Source of the DNA: Pampus argenteus
Lineage: Eukaryota; Chordata; Actinopteri; Scombriformes; Stromateidae
Length of the DNA: 64,000 nucleotides
Direction of reading: 5' to 3'
Assembly: GCA_036937835.1 (NCBI GenBank)
Contig: CM072877.1
Span: 7,268,501-7,332,500, forward strand
The notes under the pieces are model-generated. The model had not been told where the DNA came from, did not search any database, and saw only the letters and a list, made by a program, of their open reading frames with translations. The position numbers and the translations under genes were made by a program. Position 1 is the stretch's first letter. Every line of letters starts with the position of its first letter. Positions 1 through 13,864 of this stretch are shown here, in pieces.

Positions 1-616
1 AAATGCCAAAAGCAGCTAGACAATATTATATCGAGCATCAAGTGGAAGACCCTTTGAATTCACACATCTCCATTTGCCTGTTTTATCCTGCCATGACGGC
101 ATCTAGCACTGACATGTCAGATTAGAGCCGTTTTCTCATATACTGAACCATCCTTGAAAACATGCAGTGTTTTTGTTCCCATCCTTTCATCCATGACTTC
201 TACTGCACACTGCACTGGGAATTTTTTGATGCACAAAAGCAACTTGTGAGAGCTACATTTGAAGTCTCATCATTTTCCAACCCTCATAGGACTCTATTCA
301 ACATTAAATGGTATTAAATATTTCATTGTGATTTGCACTGTCATTGACACTGAGTTATGAGTTTGTCTCAACAAGAATTTTATATAGTGCGGCATGCCTG
401 CCGGCTTGTTCAATATTCTCCAAATTTATTCAGTATTCTCAAAACTATTACAGTGTGTGTTGTTGTGTACTATACTGTATGCACCTTGAGCATAATATAA
501 TGTAACAGTGAAAACAAGTTATATTTAAGTCACAATTGATGTCCATTTAAGGTTCTCTTTTGAAAGTGTTAAATAGCTACTTATTGTTATATGTATATGA
601 AGCAATAGTTGGGTAA
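1..616. other. anonymous AT-rich sequence
   Basis: No coding, RNA or repeat signature is recognisable here. The sequence is AT-rich non-coding DNA up to the left end of the Tc1 element. Confidence 0.6.
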
Positions 617-1890
617 ATACATTGTCCATGTGTATGCTTGTGGAAAGTATTCACAGCACTTTACTTTTTCCATGTTTTGTTACAGCCTTATTCCAAAATG
701 GATTCAATGTATTATTTCACTCAAGCTCATAATGACAGCTTTAAACAATATAGTCAAGTCAAGTATTCACAGCCTTTGTGATCAAGCTCAAGATTGAGTT
801 CAGATGCATTCTGTTTGCACTCATCAGCAGCAGCTTACTTAGATTTCCACCTGTGGTAAATTCAGTTGATTGGACATGATTTGGAAAGGCACACACCTGT
901 CTATACAAGATCCCACAGTTAACAGTGCATGTCAGACCACAAAACAAGCACAAAGTGGAAGGAACTGTCTGTAGACCTCTGCGATAGGACTGTCTTGAGT
1001 CACAGTCCTGGGGAAGGGTACAGAAAATTTTCTGCTGCTTTAAAAGTTTCAATGAACACAGTGAGGACGACCATCACTGCAGCTCTCCAACAATCAGGCC
1101 TGTATAGTCGAGCGGCCAGACGGAAGCCACTCCTTAGTAAAAGGTACATGGCAGCCTGCTTGAAGTTTGCCAAAAGGCACCTAAAAAACTGTCAGACGAC
1201 GAGACAAAGATTAAAGTCTTTAGTGTGAATGCCAAGCATTATGTTTGGAGGAAACTAGACACCATCTGGCCAATACCATCCCTTCAGTGAAGCATGGTGG
1301 TGGCAGCTTAATGCAGTGGGCCAGGAACTGGGAGACTAGTCAGGATTGAGGGGAAGATGAATGTAGCAATTTACAGAGAGCACTTTACAATTTCCCGAGC
1401 TCTTGACCTCAGACTGGAGCGACAGTTCATCTTTTAACAGGATAACGACCCCAAACACACAGCCAAGATATGGAAAGAGTGGCTTCAGGACAACAGTTTG
1501 GATGTCCTAGAGTGGCCGGGTCAGAGCCCAGACTTGAATCCCATTGAACATCTCTGGAGGGATCTGAAAATAGCACCAATGCTTCCCATTCATGGGTGAA
1601 ACTGGCTAAAGATAGGTGTGCCAAGCTTGTGGCTTCATATTCCAAAAGACTTGAGACTGTAAATGCTGCCAAAGGTGCCACAACAAAGCATTGAGCAAAG
1701 GCTGTGGATACTTATGTACTTTTGCTCTTTATTTCTAATAAATTTACAAATGTTAAAAAAAAACAAAAAAAAACTATGTTATCATTATGTGGAAGTGTGT
1801 GTAAACGTTTGAGGGGAAAAAATTGAATCTATTTTGGAATAAGGCTGTAACATAACGACACTGTGAAATCTTCCCGTATGCACTGTATGT
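617..1890 (+). mobile_element. degenerate Tc1/mariner DNA transposon
   Basis: Both termini carry inverted repeats. TACAGCCTTATTCCAAAATG near 682 is matched by the reverse complement of ATTTTGGAATAAGGCTGTAA near 1833, and the outer part (GTATTCACAGC at 648) matches CTGTGAAATC at 1861. Between them lie transposase fragments in more than one frame, described in the next entry. The element is non-autonomous: its reading frame is broken and part of the DNA-binding region is deleted. Outer boundaries are approximate because the left terminus has small insertions, and no clean TA target duplication can be assigned. Confidence 0.88.
929..1715 (+). pseudogene. Tc1-family transposase remnant
   Basis: The first fragment (929-1228) reads KELSVDLCDR, GEGYRKFSAALKVS, then jumps directly to QQSGLYSRAARRKPLLSK and AKRHLKN. 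The second half of the N-terminal paired-like helix-turn-helix region is therefore missing, judged against the usual length of about 340 residues. A shifted frame near 1190 keeps DETKIK around the first catalytic Asp and NAKHYVWRK. Later segments keep [10 protein letters not shown] (about 1438, second Asp) and [19 protein letters not shown] (about 1512-1570, the DD34E glutamate region), then RCAKLVASYSKRLE. Several frameshifts and stops mean it cannot be translated as one protein. Confidence 0.87.
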
Positions 1891-2765
1891 TGCGCAAGCA
1901 GCTGACAGTGAAAACACTCAGGGCTTTGTTTCTCCAGAAAGGTTCTTTAAGTGGTAGGTGAGAGTGTAGCCAGACAGCATAGGATGGCGGTGTGTAGGAT
2001 GACTCTGGTGGAGAGGAAGATGAAGAGGGCAAAGTTAGAACAGAGGTGGTGGAAGCTGAAAAAGGAAGGAACATTCATGACTTTTAGGGAGCAGTTGACA
2101 GGCTTTGGTGCTTCCAGATGACTGGACAACTACAACTAATGTGATCAGGGAGACAGGTAGAAGTGTACTTGGTGTGTCATCTGGAAGGAAATTGGATAAG
2201 GGGACTTGGTGGTGGAATAAGTAGGTGCAGGAGTGTATACAGAGAAAGAGGTTAGCTAAAAAGAAGTGGGATGCTGAGAGGACTGAAGATAGTAGACAGG
2301 AATACAAAGAGATGCGTAAGGTGAAAGTAGAGGTAGCAGAGGCTAAACAAAAGGCTTACAATGACTTGTATGCTAGGTTGGACAGTAAGGAGGGAGAGAC
2401 TGATCTGTACAGGTTTGCAAGGCAGAGAGACAGATATGGGAAGGACGTACAGCAGTCAGGGTGATTTAAGGATAGGGATGGAAGTGTATTGACATATGCC
2501 AGTAGTGTGATGGGAAGGTGGAAAGAGTACTTTAAAGAGTTGATGAATGAGGAAAATGAGAGAGAACGAAGAGTAAAAGAGGTGACTGTTGTGGACCAGG
2601 AAGTAGCGAAGATTAGTAAGGATGAAGATATATCGATTGACTGAAAGAGGACATGAAGGTAGTTGGTGAGAGAGAAGAGGATACAGAAGACAGGGTTAGA
2701 TGGAGGCAACTGATTCGCTGTGGCGACCCCTGAATGGAAAGGCTGAAAAGAGAAGAAGACGAAGA
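1891..2765 (+). mobile_element. internally deleted RTE-like LINE remnant
   Basis: Plus-strand fragments resemble the stretch between the endonuclease and reverse transcriptase of fish RTE-like retrotransposons. They include HRMAVCRMTL and RWWKLKKE (about 1965-2065), then RKRLAKKKWDAER, EYKEMRK, AEAKQKAYNDLYARLDSKEG and LYRFARQRDRYGKDVQQ (2225-2464), then GRWKEYFKELMNEENERERR (about 2514). The reverse transcriptase that should follow is absent. The sequence passes near 2640 into a typical 3' end, GATTCGCTGTGGCGACCCCT (2711-2730), followed by a purine-rich AAGAGAAGAAGACGAAGAG tail. The clade is assigned from memory of fish repeats. It abuts the Tc1 element. Confidence 0.75.
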
Positions 2766-5700
2766 GAACAACTGAGTAGACAATTGCTAGAGCAGTCAGC
2801 TTTGGTTCATCTCTCCTCGTCAGAGGCTGGACAGTTTGATGTCTCCAGTTGTCCCGCCACACAAGTAAAATAAATGGGTTAGAATATGTCCATTTATTTA
2901 CATAGCACAAAGACCTCCACAGCAGATGTGGGGTAGCTGTTGCTGTATTGCTGTTTTTCTCACATCAAACCCAAAATAAATACCATTTCCAGTCAGGAGT
3001 CATCCTCTGGGGTCGGCACTATGACTTAAAAGCACAATTTACACTAGCTATGTACAGACTGCCAGATCTTGGAGCTACTGCTGGTTTTGCAAATGAAACA
3101 AAACTTAATTGTGTATCAATCTATTTATAAAGAATTCACATCATCTCCCTGATCTTCCAACAGCTATTAATAATTGTGTGTTGCATTTAAGCATTAAACC
3201 AATACAGCTGCTGCATTTGCAGGATTAGACGGCATGTTCAATTCACTTGACCACAGTGATAAATGGATTTGATAAAGTACCACTGACAACTGCATTGGAT
3301 TCTTCTTCCAAAACATCCTGTCACTTTAAAGCGTCTTCCTGTTTGGGGACTGCAACATTCAACACTCGTTCACTTACCCATCTTGTCATATTACTCAGAC
3401 TAACCGAATCTGCTTTCAATTTGAGAGTCAATAGAGATTGTTGAGCTGGCACAGTGGGAAGATTGAAAATTATTCACTTTGCTTACGTCTGTCAACAAGT
3501 GCTTGTTTGGAAGAGGCACAATCCGACCATATGTCACAATTGTAATTGCAATGTTGTTGTATAATATGGTTCTTCCTTTTTGTTCAGCATGTATTAATTA
3601 ATTGACAAAGCCTGAGAAATGTTTAGAAAACCATATATGTTGTAGGGATTCAGAAGGTTTGGGTGATAAAATAATTTCAGAAGAACTGATCAGGCCTTCC
3701 CTTCACTGATATTTCACTGAATTACACCCACAACATAAAGCTCAACAGAAAATCCGTCTGTCCCTGCAACTTACAAGAGCACAGCACAGAGCACAAGCCT
3801 TTTAGTCCTTTGTGACAACATGAGCTTCCTCTTGCCGAATCCTTGGGTGGCACTGTGAGTACTACAAACACAGTGTGTTGTGACTCTCACCTGTTCACCA
3901 ACATTCGAGATCACTAATCAATTGTATCCCACACTGGGGAAATTCACTTATTACAAGCAGCAAGAGAAAAAATAGAAAACAAGGAGGGAGTTTTTTATTT
4001 TATTTTTTTATTTTTATTTTTTATTTTTTTTACATATTTACATTAAAAATATTAAAAATGTGCAGGTATAAGAAGAACAGACAAGACAAACAAGAACAAA
4101 AAGGAACAAAAAATAGCAATGGGACATTGCTATTTATTGCTATTTTTAAACAGGATATTGTCATCCAGGGTATTCCAATCTTATTTCTGACATCCACGGC
4201 CATTTGGAGACCTTGTTCTGCCTGTGTGGCCTCTATCTGCTCCTTCAGACACACATGCTCAGGACTTAATGCTCTTTGGCACTGTGCTGGGATTTCAGCA
4301 GGGTGCCGTGCATAGAGACCATTCATGAGATCAGTGTAAATCCAAGGAGAAAAGGAAAAGAGACAAAGAGGGTGGGGTGGGGGATTGTGAGAGATAACTT
4401 CTCCTATCTTGCTCGTTTGTTGACTTTGATGGTGTGAAAAACCTTTACAAATTGGAATTATCATGAGCCAATATGATTGTTTACAGCATGTGTCTTCCTC
4501 AGAAGACAGGGGGGTATAGTTGGGTGCGGCTCTTACATGTCACCAACATAGCCTGTATCGACTGTCATCAAACACACCTGTAGCACATATCTCATGAAAA
4601 ATAAGAGGCTCTAATTTCTTAGCTAAACGTTTGTGTAGGTAGATGTGTTTTAAAGCCAGGCACCACAATTGAATATTGTTCTATCTATAATGAAAGTTAT
4701 TAATATAGACCCACATACAATATATTTCTTTATTATAACTTTTATTTTTTTATAATTATGAAATATGAAAATTAGGCAAACTCATGAAATAAGAAAGAAA
4801 TATAGCATCCCTTCGTGTGTAGTATAATAATGAATTAAGAACAATAAAAATGTATGTACTGAAAGGTTATGTAGATGGTTATGTTAATGAAACTGAGACA
4901 AGTTTCATTTTATAGGTTGAACAGACAGAACAACAGAAAAGACACTATTAAAAGACACTTAAAACACTATTGGTCAAGGGTATTTAAATTTGATGGCAGT
5001 ATTAGAGAACAGCAGCAGTGGTTTAAGTGTGGAGTGGGGCTGAATCTCATAATTTTACACAATGTTCATTTTCAATTAATAAATTTCTTCAACCTACAAT
5101 CACATTTCAGGCACAGACATTGCTTTAATGTTGCCGCTCAGACCGAATAGTAAGTGTGTGTTCTGAAACAGACGGCACCATTCTGAACAGCTATTGTATG
5201 TGTGCCCATGTAAACACGGACAGAGTACTCTAATCCACATTTCTACTCTCCGTGTTCACTGCTGAGCTACACTGATTTCCTCTTAGTGGGCAGAGACGGA
5301 GTTGGTGGATTCAAAGAACAGATGGAAAGACTGTGTCTAAAATCCAACTCTAGTCTCCATACTGTAACTAAGATAGTTTATTTGTAACAGCCTTCCAAAA
5401 ACGACCTAGTTCCAAAAATGACTTTTATACTGAGGGTACTGGTTAAGGCTAGGTCTCTGGTATTAATAGTCACACCACCTGTTGTGGAGAAATCGCTGAA
5501 GTCAAAAGTCAATGGTGAGGTCAGGAGGGAAGAAAGTGTTCAGGAGCCTCTGATGTCTTATGCTGTATTATTTATTGATTTTCTTGATCAAGAGAGAATT
5601 GGAGACACAATCAGAATACACCTGAAGTGCTTGCTAATCGGTCTCACATTCTGACAAACTCGTGATGGTGGAAATACTTTAAACCCAAAAGATCACACCC

Positions 5701-6946
5701 AAAACCTACACGCCCCAGATTTAGTCAAAGATAATGTCTTTGACCCTCAGAGGTGTCATTGCCAGCCTATTCCAGTCTGGGGAAACAGATGTCCGCTTAC
5801 GCAGATCTATTATGACTAGGAAGGCAGCAACAGTCCTTCCTTCGACCCTTGCCACACATATTTGTTTAGATATGAATGGCGCCCAGACAAAGACAAACAA
5901 TTAATACTGCCGAGAAGGATAGAAAAATCCATAACACCACCAAGTAGTAGTCATGTTATTTCTGGACTGACAGTATGTCATTAGACACCCTCACCTACAC
6001 ACGTCATGCTTTTAATCGTGTCACAGTGCACAGAGGAAAATACAGGTACTTGTGTTCTAGCTGTAAATATTGATTTTCTGTAACCTGTTTGACATTCTTG
6101 AATAAACAAGTTTTCCTTCTGTACTATTATCATCCACTCTTACAGTGACAACCGTTTGGAAAAGTGGCTGCATTATATAGGTTTGTACATCTTGACGTGG
6201 TAGATGAGGCATTATTGCTCTGATGGAGTATGTCATAGCTAAGCTCCTGAGCAGCTTTAAAAAACAGCAGTAAAAACTGATGAACAGACTAATGAGGGAC
6301 TTCATTGAACAGGGTACACTCTAGTTCAAATTTTCAGTCTGTCCTTAGGCTTACACTTGGCAGCACCTGATCACACTGAGGCTGGCAGACGGCCCAGGGA
6401 CGAAGAATCTACTGACTGAGCTGCTTGCATGATGGAGAGAGAAGAGAGCAGGAGTTAGGGGGGGGGCAGTGTGGGTGGTGGGGGCAAGAGGAGATTTAAA
6501 CCCTACCCTCCATCTATCCGGATGGAGAAAGTGAGATCACTGGCAAAAAAAAAAAAAAAAAAAAGATTGATGAATTTCCCTGCCTTGGTCAGGACCCAGC
6601 GGGAGTATTATGAATGCAGAATTATGTGTCTCACAGGGTCGTTACTACACCAGACTCACACTCAAGGGGTTGATACAAGCAGACACAGGGAATCGGAGCA
6701 CTTAAAGTAAAGGAGGGGCTCTTCCAGTTTCTGTTTAAATAATCTATAAGACACATCTTTTCCTCTGTAGATTTTTTTTTCTCCCTGGCAAGTACTTTGA
6801 AAATTGACACAAATATAAGAGCTGATTGGCTTGAAGGAAAACCTGCACATTATTTGCCCTCCGTGTGTATTGATTGGGCATCACTGCTGGTACGTGACTT
6901 ATCACACAGAAGATGTGAATGAGGAGGTTGTAAAATCGGTTGTATG

Positions 6947-6966
6947 CGTGTGTGTGTGTGTGTGTT
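6947..6966. repeat. GT microsatellite
   Basis: A short run of TG dinucleotides in AT-rich non-coding DNA. Confidence 0.9.
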
Positions 6967-7439
6967 GTAAGGCCCTTTGAGGAAAATGTGTTTTTTTGTT
7001 GTTTTTTTTTTGCGCTATATGACTACACAGGTTATTATGCATACAGTATCTTAAGTTAGAAGAGTCTAGTTACTTCAGCCATGTTTACTGTTTTAAGCTT
7101 TCATTTTGACTTTAAAACCAGAAGGTGTGTATGTGTTGAGAAACAACACATAATGTCACAGGGTGAACTGTGGCTGTTTTGTGAGATTGATATACATTTC
7201 TATAAAAAGCTATATATAGGCTACAAATGATTGTGTTTGTTTTTGTCTCTGCCTCCGGTGGCTGTTGTTGTTTGTGCTGATGCTGATGCTGGTGTGGATG
7301 TGAACGCTTGTACCTTCATGGCTGGAGCTGCGTTGACGCACAGACCTGTTTCACAGGTTTTAACCGCTGCAGCTCCTGTCATGAATCGCTGTCAGCTTCT
7401 AACGTTAAAGAATAACTCCATTTAATATATTATTATGTA

Positions 7440-7520
7440 TTATTCTTATGGATGGGACTTGATTCAAATTTTTTTATCAAGTTAATTACAGGGTCTGTAA
7501 TTAATCGCAATTAATCGCAA
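7440..7520. repeat. possible dispersed repeat with ATTAATCGC motif
   Basis: The segment contains AATTAATCGCAATTAATCGC, a word found in widely scattered short repeats of fish genomes. Boundaries are not visible and no target duplication is evident. Confidence 0.4.
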
Positions 7521-10500
7521 ATCCTGTGACAAAAATATTCAATTCAAATAACCTTTTGTGCAACTAAACTATTGAATAAAAGCCCATAAGTTAAACCACA
7601 CAAGCTATTTATGTAACCCAGACAGACCTGACCTTTTCCCCATAGAGAGCCATTATGAAACGGTAAACTAAAAACACTGAAGCGTGAACATCTTTTGAAT
7701 GTATTTGCTGTTGCAAATTAGTACATTTCTGGGAGACAGGGTTGTGTGAGCCACACAATGTCAAAGCCAGCCAGGAAGACAAAAACCGTTTTGCACATAG
7801 GTCTTCTCATTAGAATAAATAGGTGATATATTGAACCATGGTATCCATTTCTCAAAGTCTCAAAAATCTATGCTCCAAAGAAAGTACAATTCCTGGTGGC
7901 AATAGCCTGTTTGATGCGTTCCACCATGTAAAGGTACGCCACTGTTCATTTTCCCAGTCTTGACGCCCATAAATGCTCCAGAAAAGTAGCAATCTTATCA
8001 CATTTGTTCATGGGCCACCAAATCTATACTACTTCTTTCAACCTTAAGGAGCGTCATAGACCAGGAGGGTGCATAATACCACTGACATGCCAAATGATGC
8101 TATTGCAGAGTAGCTTAACCTGTCCTGTAAAAGGCAATATATGGCATGTCCAGCTGAAGCATGCATTGACTATGCAATTAGCTCAGAAATAAAGGGAGTG
8201 AAAGATTACCTTGGGTTCAAAAGGTTAATGTGGCAATTCAGTGCATTCTGAAAGTGCTCTATATTAACAGCAGGATTGAGGCAGCGAGGTGGCTAAGTGA
8301 TAAAGTAGCATTCTGTGGCATGTCTTGTTGCTATTTTCTCGTATGTCTCACACACACACTGTTGTGGAGGTGGGCAAAATGATCACTATGCAGGGTGAAG
8401 AGAAGCTGGTGTACTGCTACAAGTAGCTGGGAAAATTGTTAGTGTGCCAGAGAGGTTAGGCTGTCCTTCAATTAAGAGGTGGTTTAGGTCTTTTGCTCTA
8501 TGCAAAAGACAATATTAAATGTTACATTGGTTGCAGTGAGTGTTTTTCCTTTGCTGCAGTGCATGTGGAGGCTGTAGAAAAGCATGAGATGGGTAGGGTA
8601 GGATAAAACGGCATGAAGAACAAGCCTGGCTGTGCAACGTTCAACAAGTCCTCACAGTGATCCGTGATAACAAGAAAGACTTCTGTACGATGGAGGTGAG
8701 GGAGATGTACCTGTGGTGTAAATAAAGTGGATTGTTTCTCAAAACAAATCTATCATTGATTTTAAGAAACTTTAGTTTACCTTCACTTCACTACCTATCA
8801 CTGGTGCTGCTGTCAACAGTTTTATTTTTTGGAGGATTCCACATTTCTTATTCCTTCACTTAATCTGGCAACAACACATACTCTTCTTCTTTGGATGTCT
8901 TCTAAAAAACAGTACAGCGACAAACGTATGTCTAAAATCAGTGTGCAATTAAAAGCATCGCCACCAAAGACTTAATAGTGTGGTGTGGTATCTCATTTGT
9001 ATATAAAGAAAACCACCAAAGCAGCTCAGAATAAATTGTAGCCCTGCTTATGTTTCAGTATGTAGCAAACTACCACGGCGCTGACATGTATTACTTTCAC
9101 TGCAGAGGACAGCACAGAGTATTGTTATCAAACATAATATTCATCCAAGCCATCATCATCTATTTACTACATTGTTACCATCTGAAGGTCGTTAGCGAAC
9201 TATCAAATCTCCACCTGCGTTAGGAAGAGCTTTTAACCACAGTCATCAACTCATCAACAGATCACAGATCACAGATGAGAAGAAGATACTCTGTGCCATG
9301 TTACTTATGCAGTCCAGGGGTCAACATAATCAAGTAGTTTACATACATCATAATGAAGAGTTTTACTCCAACTTATTTGTACACTGTTAATACTGTAGAA
9401 TCCAGATTGGTGTTTTCAGAGCTTGCATGCAAGGCTTTGCTGAACTGTAATGTGTATAACAATAAACTGAAGTGAACTGATTCTTAGTTCAATATGAAGC
9501 ACATTGGCCCAACAAAAAAGAAAAAAAAGTCCTGCCAAGTAGGCCATACAATGTATATGGCTTTTGTTTTTCTATGCATATATCAGATGGTATGCTCATA
9601 GTACAGTAAATAAATACTCTCTAAGGAAAAAAAGCAGAAAAAAGGTTTTTTTCCCCTTAATTGAGCTGCGCATTCTGCTGACGTTAACTCTCTAATAACG
9701 GGTTGACTGCATCTGCTTCATCATTGCCAATTCTCATTCTTTCTAATAATTCCACATATCATTTCCCATGCAAGTTTGGCATAAAAGTACGGCATTAGGC
9801 CTTCACATTTAATTTATACAAACAGCTAATCGTCATGCATAATGCAGCAAGGCAAGTGTGGAAACAAGCTCACAGGCTTGGAGTAATGCTAATTGAATTT
9901 GAAGATGAAGTATCTCGTAGACAAATTGTTTGTGACTTCTTCCTGTGCTATAATTACTCATGTTAAATGAGGGTGAAAACATGGAACGATGTTAAAAAAT
10001 GCATTCCTCATGCAAACAAATATAACGCTTACATTTTAATCCTTTTCCTTTCCCGCCTCGCACGGTACATGATGCTAATTTCCCAGCTGTTTCTGTTATG
10101 CTTCTACAGTATGTATCTAAATCTTTAATGAATATACAAGAATACTTTACATCATATATGTATGCGTGTGTGTTTGTGTGTGTCATGCAATTCTGTTGAC
10201 AACAATTCTGTGCTGTGACCTATGACTCTACATTAGCTTGAGTAATACATTTTCAAGAAATGAAATGAACCAGCGCTGTGGCGACAAAGCTTTTATCTTC
10301 TGATTGTATATTTTCATCTACTGACCCCCTCACCCACCCCTAATTAACCTCATTATTTTTTTATTACACCAGGGAAAAACTGGTCATTTTTTTTTTATAT
10401 GATTCTTGCTCATTTCAGTAGGGGGACTCCATCCAAAAATTAAATTAGCAGCAATCTGCTTCGTGCTGGGTTTTAGAATTACACACATCTTTAATGAACT

Positions 10501-11604
10501 GCTCACACGAAGAACAAAATCTCTCCGACATTGAACACGCTCCATAGAAGCCAATCAGACCACGGCGTCATTTTCCACGGACACCTCACGTCATCAAAAA
10601 CATCCTCCCAGCTAATACTATCAGGAGAAAAATTAATAAAAAATGAATTAGTAAGGCTTCCTCACACCTTCCACACAGACAACTTGGAGCAAACGCACAA
10701 ATCCAGGCCGTTCCGTGTGAACATTAGTCCCGTTAAAACATGTTGCTTAGATGACTGAGCCAGTCGACCAAAACAGATTAACCCTGAGTAAGTTTCAACC
10801 CGGTAAACATCCCCTTAACGCCTCCGTGTCAAATAAAAAGCCTTCAACAAACAATGAGCTTTTAGCATCACAGCAGTAACACAACAAACGCATCAAGTCG
10901 AACTTTTTAAATTACCCCTGATAAGAGAATCAGCTAAGATTGCTGCAGAAATGAACGGAAACATAATTATTGAAACAAGTTAGCAAATGAGTATTTACTC
11001 ATTTAAAAACATGCTCGAGCCATGTGATAACTCTTTACCAAAACTGATGCCTCTTCTGTTTTTTTTATTGGATGGCGAGTTCCTTTCACAGCTTCTGTAT
11101 TCTCTGTTTAATGATGGCATCCATTAGTCCTTTAGTTCCCTGCTTTGACTTCCCTCTTGGACTCCCTGTATTATCTGGCAGGAACCCAGTTCATCTCACA
11201 TTATGAAAATATGCATTTCCCCCGAATCTATGAATTGTCTGTACTGTAGGGGAGTCGTGCAGTTTGCTTCTAAAATATCTCATGATTTCTTCATTTTAGT
11301 ATTAGAATTTATCCATCCATGCAGCTAATGTTTTTTTTTTTTTTTTTTTTTAAATAATTGATTAATCTATTTTTTTGTTTTGTTTTTTTATTAAAAATGC
11401 TCTGTCCTTTTCTTGTAAACAAAATATAGTGTGTGTATCACTGAATGTGTTTATGGCTTTATTTTACAGATCCCTTACTTTCCCACTAATCTCCAGTACA
11501 TTTACATACAATAACTTCTTAAAAGTAGCTGCTGTGCAAGTATTAATAATAATTGTATTTAAAGGGTTATATAATTTGGCAGTATGTGGAAAAAATGCAT
11601 TCAC

Positions 11605-11635
<31 letters not shown>
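11605..11635. repeat. TTTA tetranucleotide microsatellite
   Basis: Seven uninterrupted TTTA-type units follow an AT-rich stretch. Confidence 0.92.
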
Positions 11636-13598
11636 TAATTACACACTGAAAACTAAATATTTTCTGTCACTTAAATAATCAAGAATCTAATTTATTAAGA
11701 CTATATTATAATGTTGTAACGAAATGATCTGTTAATGGTTAATTGATAATTAGACTGATCTTTTTAGTACTGTCTGTGCACTTTATCCACATCCAGGTCA
11801 CGATGGCAGCAGTTTACGTTTCCAAGTCACATTCCCCAGCTCCCCCCTGAGGATGGAGGCATTCTGAGGACAGATGGTATTTATGTATCATATCTCCAGC
11901 ATCTCCTGGGTTTACCCCAGGGTCTACTCCCAAGTGGGCATGACCGGAATATAGACCCCTTCACATCGAGTCTGTTTTTTTGGTCATTAAAAAATCAATA
12001 TAACCCAATTCTAAGGCTGTCACACCAAAAACTGGCATCCAATATTTTGGGAGACTTTTGATTTTCTGAGCTTTTTCACATTTGTCAAAAGGCTCAAAAG
12101 AGGTGATAGATGAGTTTAGTGATCTTTTATTTTTCTTTAAGAGGATAATTACCCAAGGCAAAGTGCAGTGTTCTGTGCAGCCATGTGTCGTGTCTATCAT
12201 ACTTCCAGATGCTGCTTGGGATCAACTGGATTGCAGTAATTGGTTCGCATCTTTTTGATGTGAACAGCATGTTTTGTATGTTTTCAAACTGGGCTTTTGA
12301 CATCTTAAAGTAGATCTTCTGTAGTTATTCTGCACATCCAGTATCAGTTTGAGAATCACTTCCTGCTCTTGACACTTGACATGAGGGAAACACTGCTTGA
12401 GGGCTGCGTATGTCTTTTACAGTAGAGTTTTTGCAGAAAAAAAATAAAATAAAAAGTAATTTTAAATTTAAAAAGGTTTGACTTAATGTTTTCGGTAAAA
12501 AGACATCAAAATATCTAGCTTAAATATTGAGTCTGATTGAAGACTTCTTCAGATGTCAATGTCATCTGAACCATTTTTGATAACTATTACTACTACTCAC
12601 TGAAATATCATTGAAACAACACTTATAAGTGACAAATAGACTTCTAGTAAAGTTTTCAACTAAATGTGGGCCACCTGTAATGTAGATGTCGAGATGTCTC
12701 AGCATCCTGAAACTCATTCAGCCACTTGCATCTAAGGGCTCATTCTGTTGGTCACTCCACAAAGCATATGACTATAATTGAGGGTTGGAGCATAGATAGA
12801 CTGCTAAATTAAGAGCTTCAGTTCAGCTGCTTGTTCCAGACGACAGTCCTGCATTTGCATGACTGGAGATGCAGCACCAATCTGCCTGTTGATCTCGAGC
12901 TTGTAACTTGTAAACAAGCTCCTTTCCTTCGAGAAAGATCTCTCTCCCACCCGCAGGGTGTCATTTCTTTTTTATCCTGCACTCTCTGATTGCCTATACC
13001 CTTTTTTTTTTTTTGAAATTTTTTTACCCAACTCTGCTTTATACACGATGACTTTGACCTCACAAAGTGTGTCTTCTCCCTTCTGTTTGCCATTTTCTAG
13101 CCTGAAGTGCTACATTAATCCTTCCCTTAGAACACATTAAATTTCATTACAGCAAAAAGCATAGTACAAGGAATGAGCTGGAATTTGTGTCTTGTTAACC
13201 TCTTGGCTATTTGCTTGCCTCAGTTTAAACTTGTACCTTCCATTAATTGGTTCTTGAAGTGCATTAATCCCTCAGAGATAGCTTTATAGTGCTCTATATT
13301 CAATTGCAGTATTAGAGAGCCAGCAGCACCTTTCCTCCTCCTCTGAGACAGAGAGAAACAGTGGGTGCTTTCTCCAGAGAACAGACAGCCGTATTCATTA
13401 GGATATTCATGGGTGCAGAAGGACTGCTGAGAGCGGCTCAGTGGTATACAGTATGCAAAGCAGTTTAACCAAAAAGGTTAGCGTTAGGACAGTTATTATT
13501 ATTAGTTATAGTTACTCACAAAACATATGCTAAATGTACTCATCTTTACACTCATCAGTTTATCCATCTATGCCATTTGTAGGTTTGAGGTATTTACT

Positions 13599-13601
13599 CT
13601 G

Positions 13602-13633
<32 letters not shown>

Positions 13634-13655
13634 TGTCTCTCTCTGTCTCTCTCTG

Positions 13656-13686
<31 letters not shown>

Positions 13687-13757
13687 GTCTCTCTCTCTCT
13701 CTGTCTCTCTCTCTCTGTCTCTCTGTCTCTCTGTGTCTCTGTCTCTCTGTCTCTCTG

Positions 13758-13822
<65 letters not shown>

Positions 13823-13864
13823 ATATATATATATATATATCGATCGATCGATGTACACACACAC
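13599..13864. repeat. compound TC/TCTG, AT, CGAT, AC microsatellite
   Basis: About 220 bases of TC repeat interrupted by G to give TCTG units (13599-13820) run into AT repeats (13823-13840), three CGAT units (13841-13851) and a short AC run (13855-13864). All long open frames over it are Ser/Leu- or Arg/Glu-rich translations of the repeat and are not genes. The nested arrangement suggests replication slippage at one strand-asymmetric polypyrimidine site. Confidence 0.97.

Larger units (their letters stand above)
2766..13598. other. gene desert with minor simple repeats
   Basis: No exon-like open frame, RNA gene or long transposon can be supported here. Minor elements are a T/A-rich tract at 3990-4040, A-runs at 6545-6564, a short GT run at 6947-6966, an ATTAATCGC-rich segment near 7440-7520 that resembles a common fish dispersed repeat, a T-run at 11330-11351 and a TTTA repeat at 11605-11635. 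The 9650-9990 segment is repeat-free with clustered homeodomain-like TAAT/ATTA words. Confidence 0.6.

Noticed and set aside
2356..2910. 184-codon minus-strand open frame
   Set aside because: Mostly the antisense of the RTE-like LINE coding remnant, so a shadow frame.
8282..8330. tRNA-like box A (GAGGTGGCTAAGTG), possible SINE
   Set aside because: No box B at suitable spacing and no SINE body recognised.
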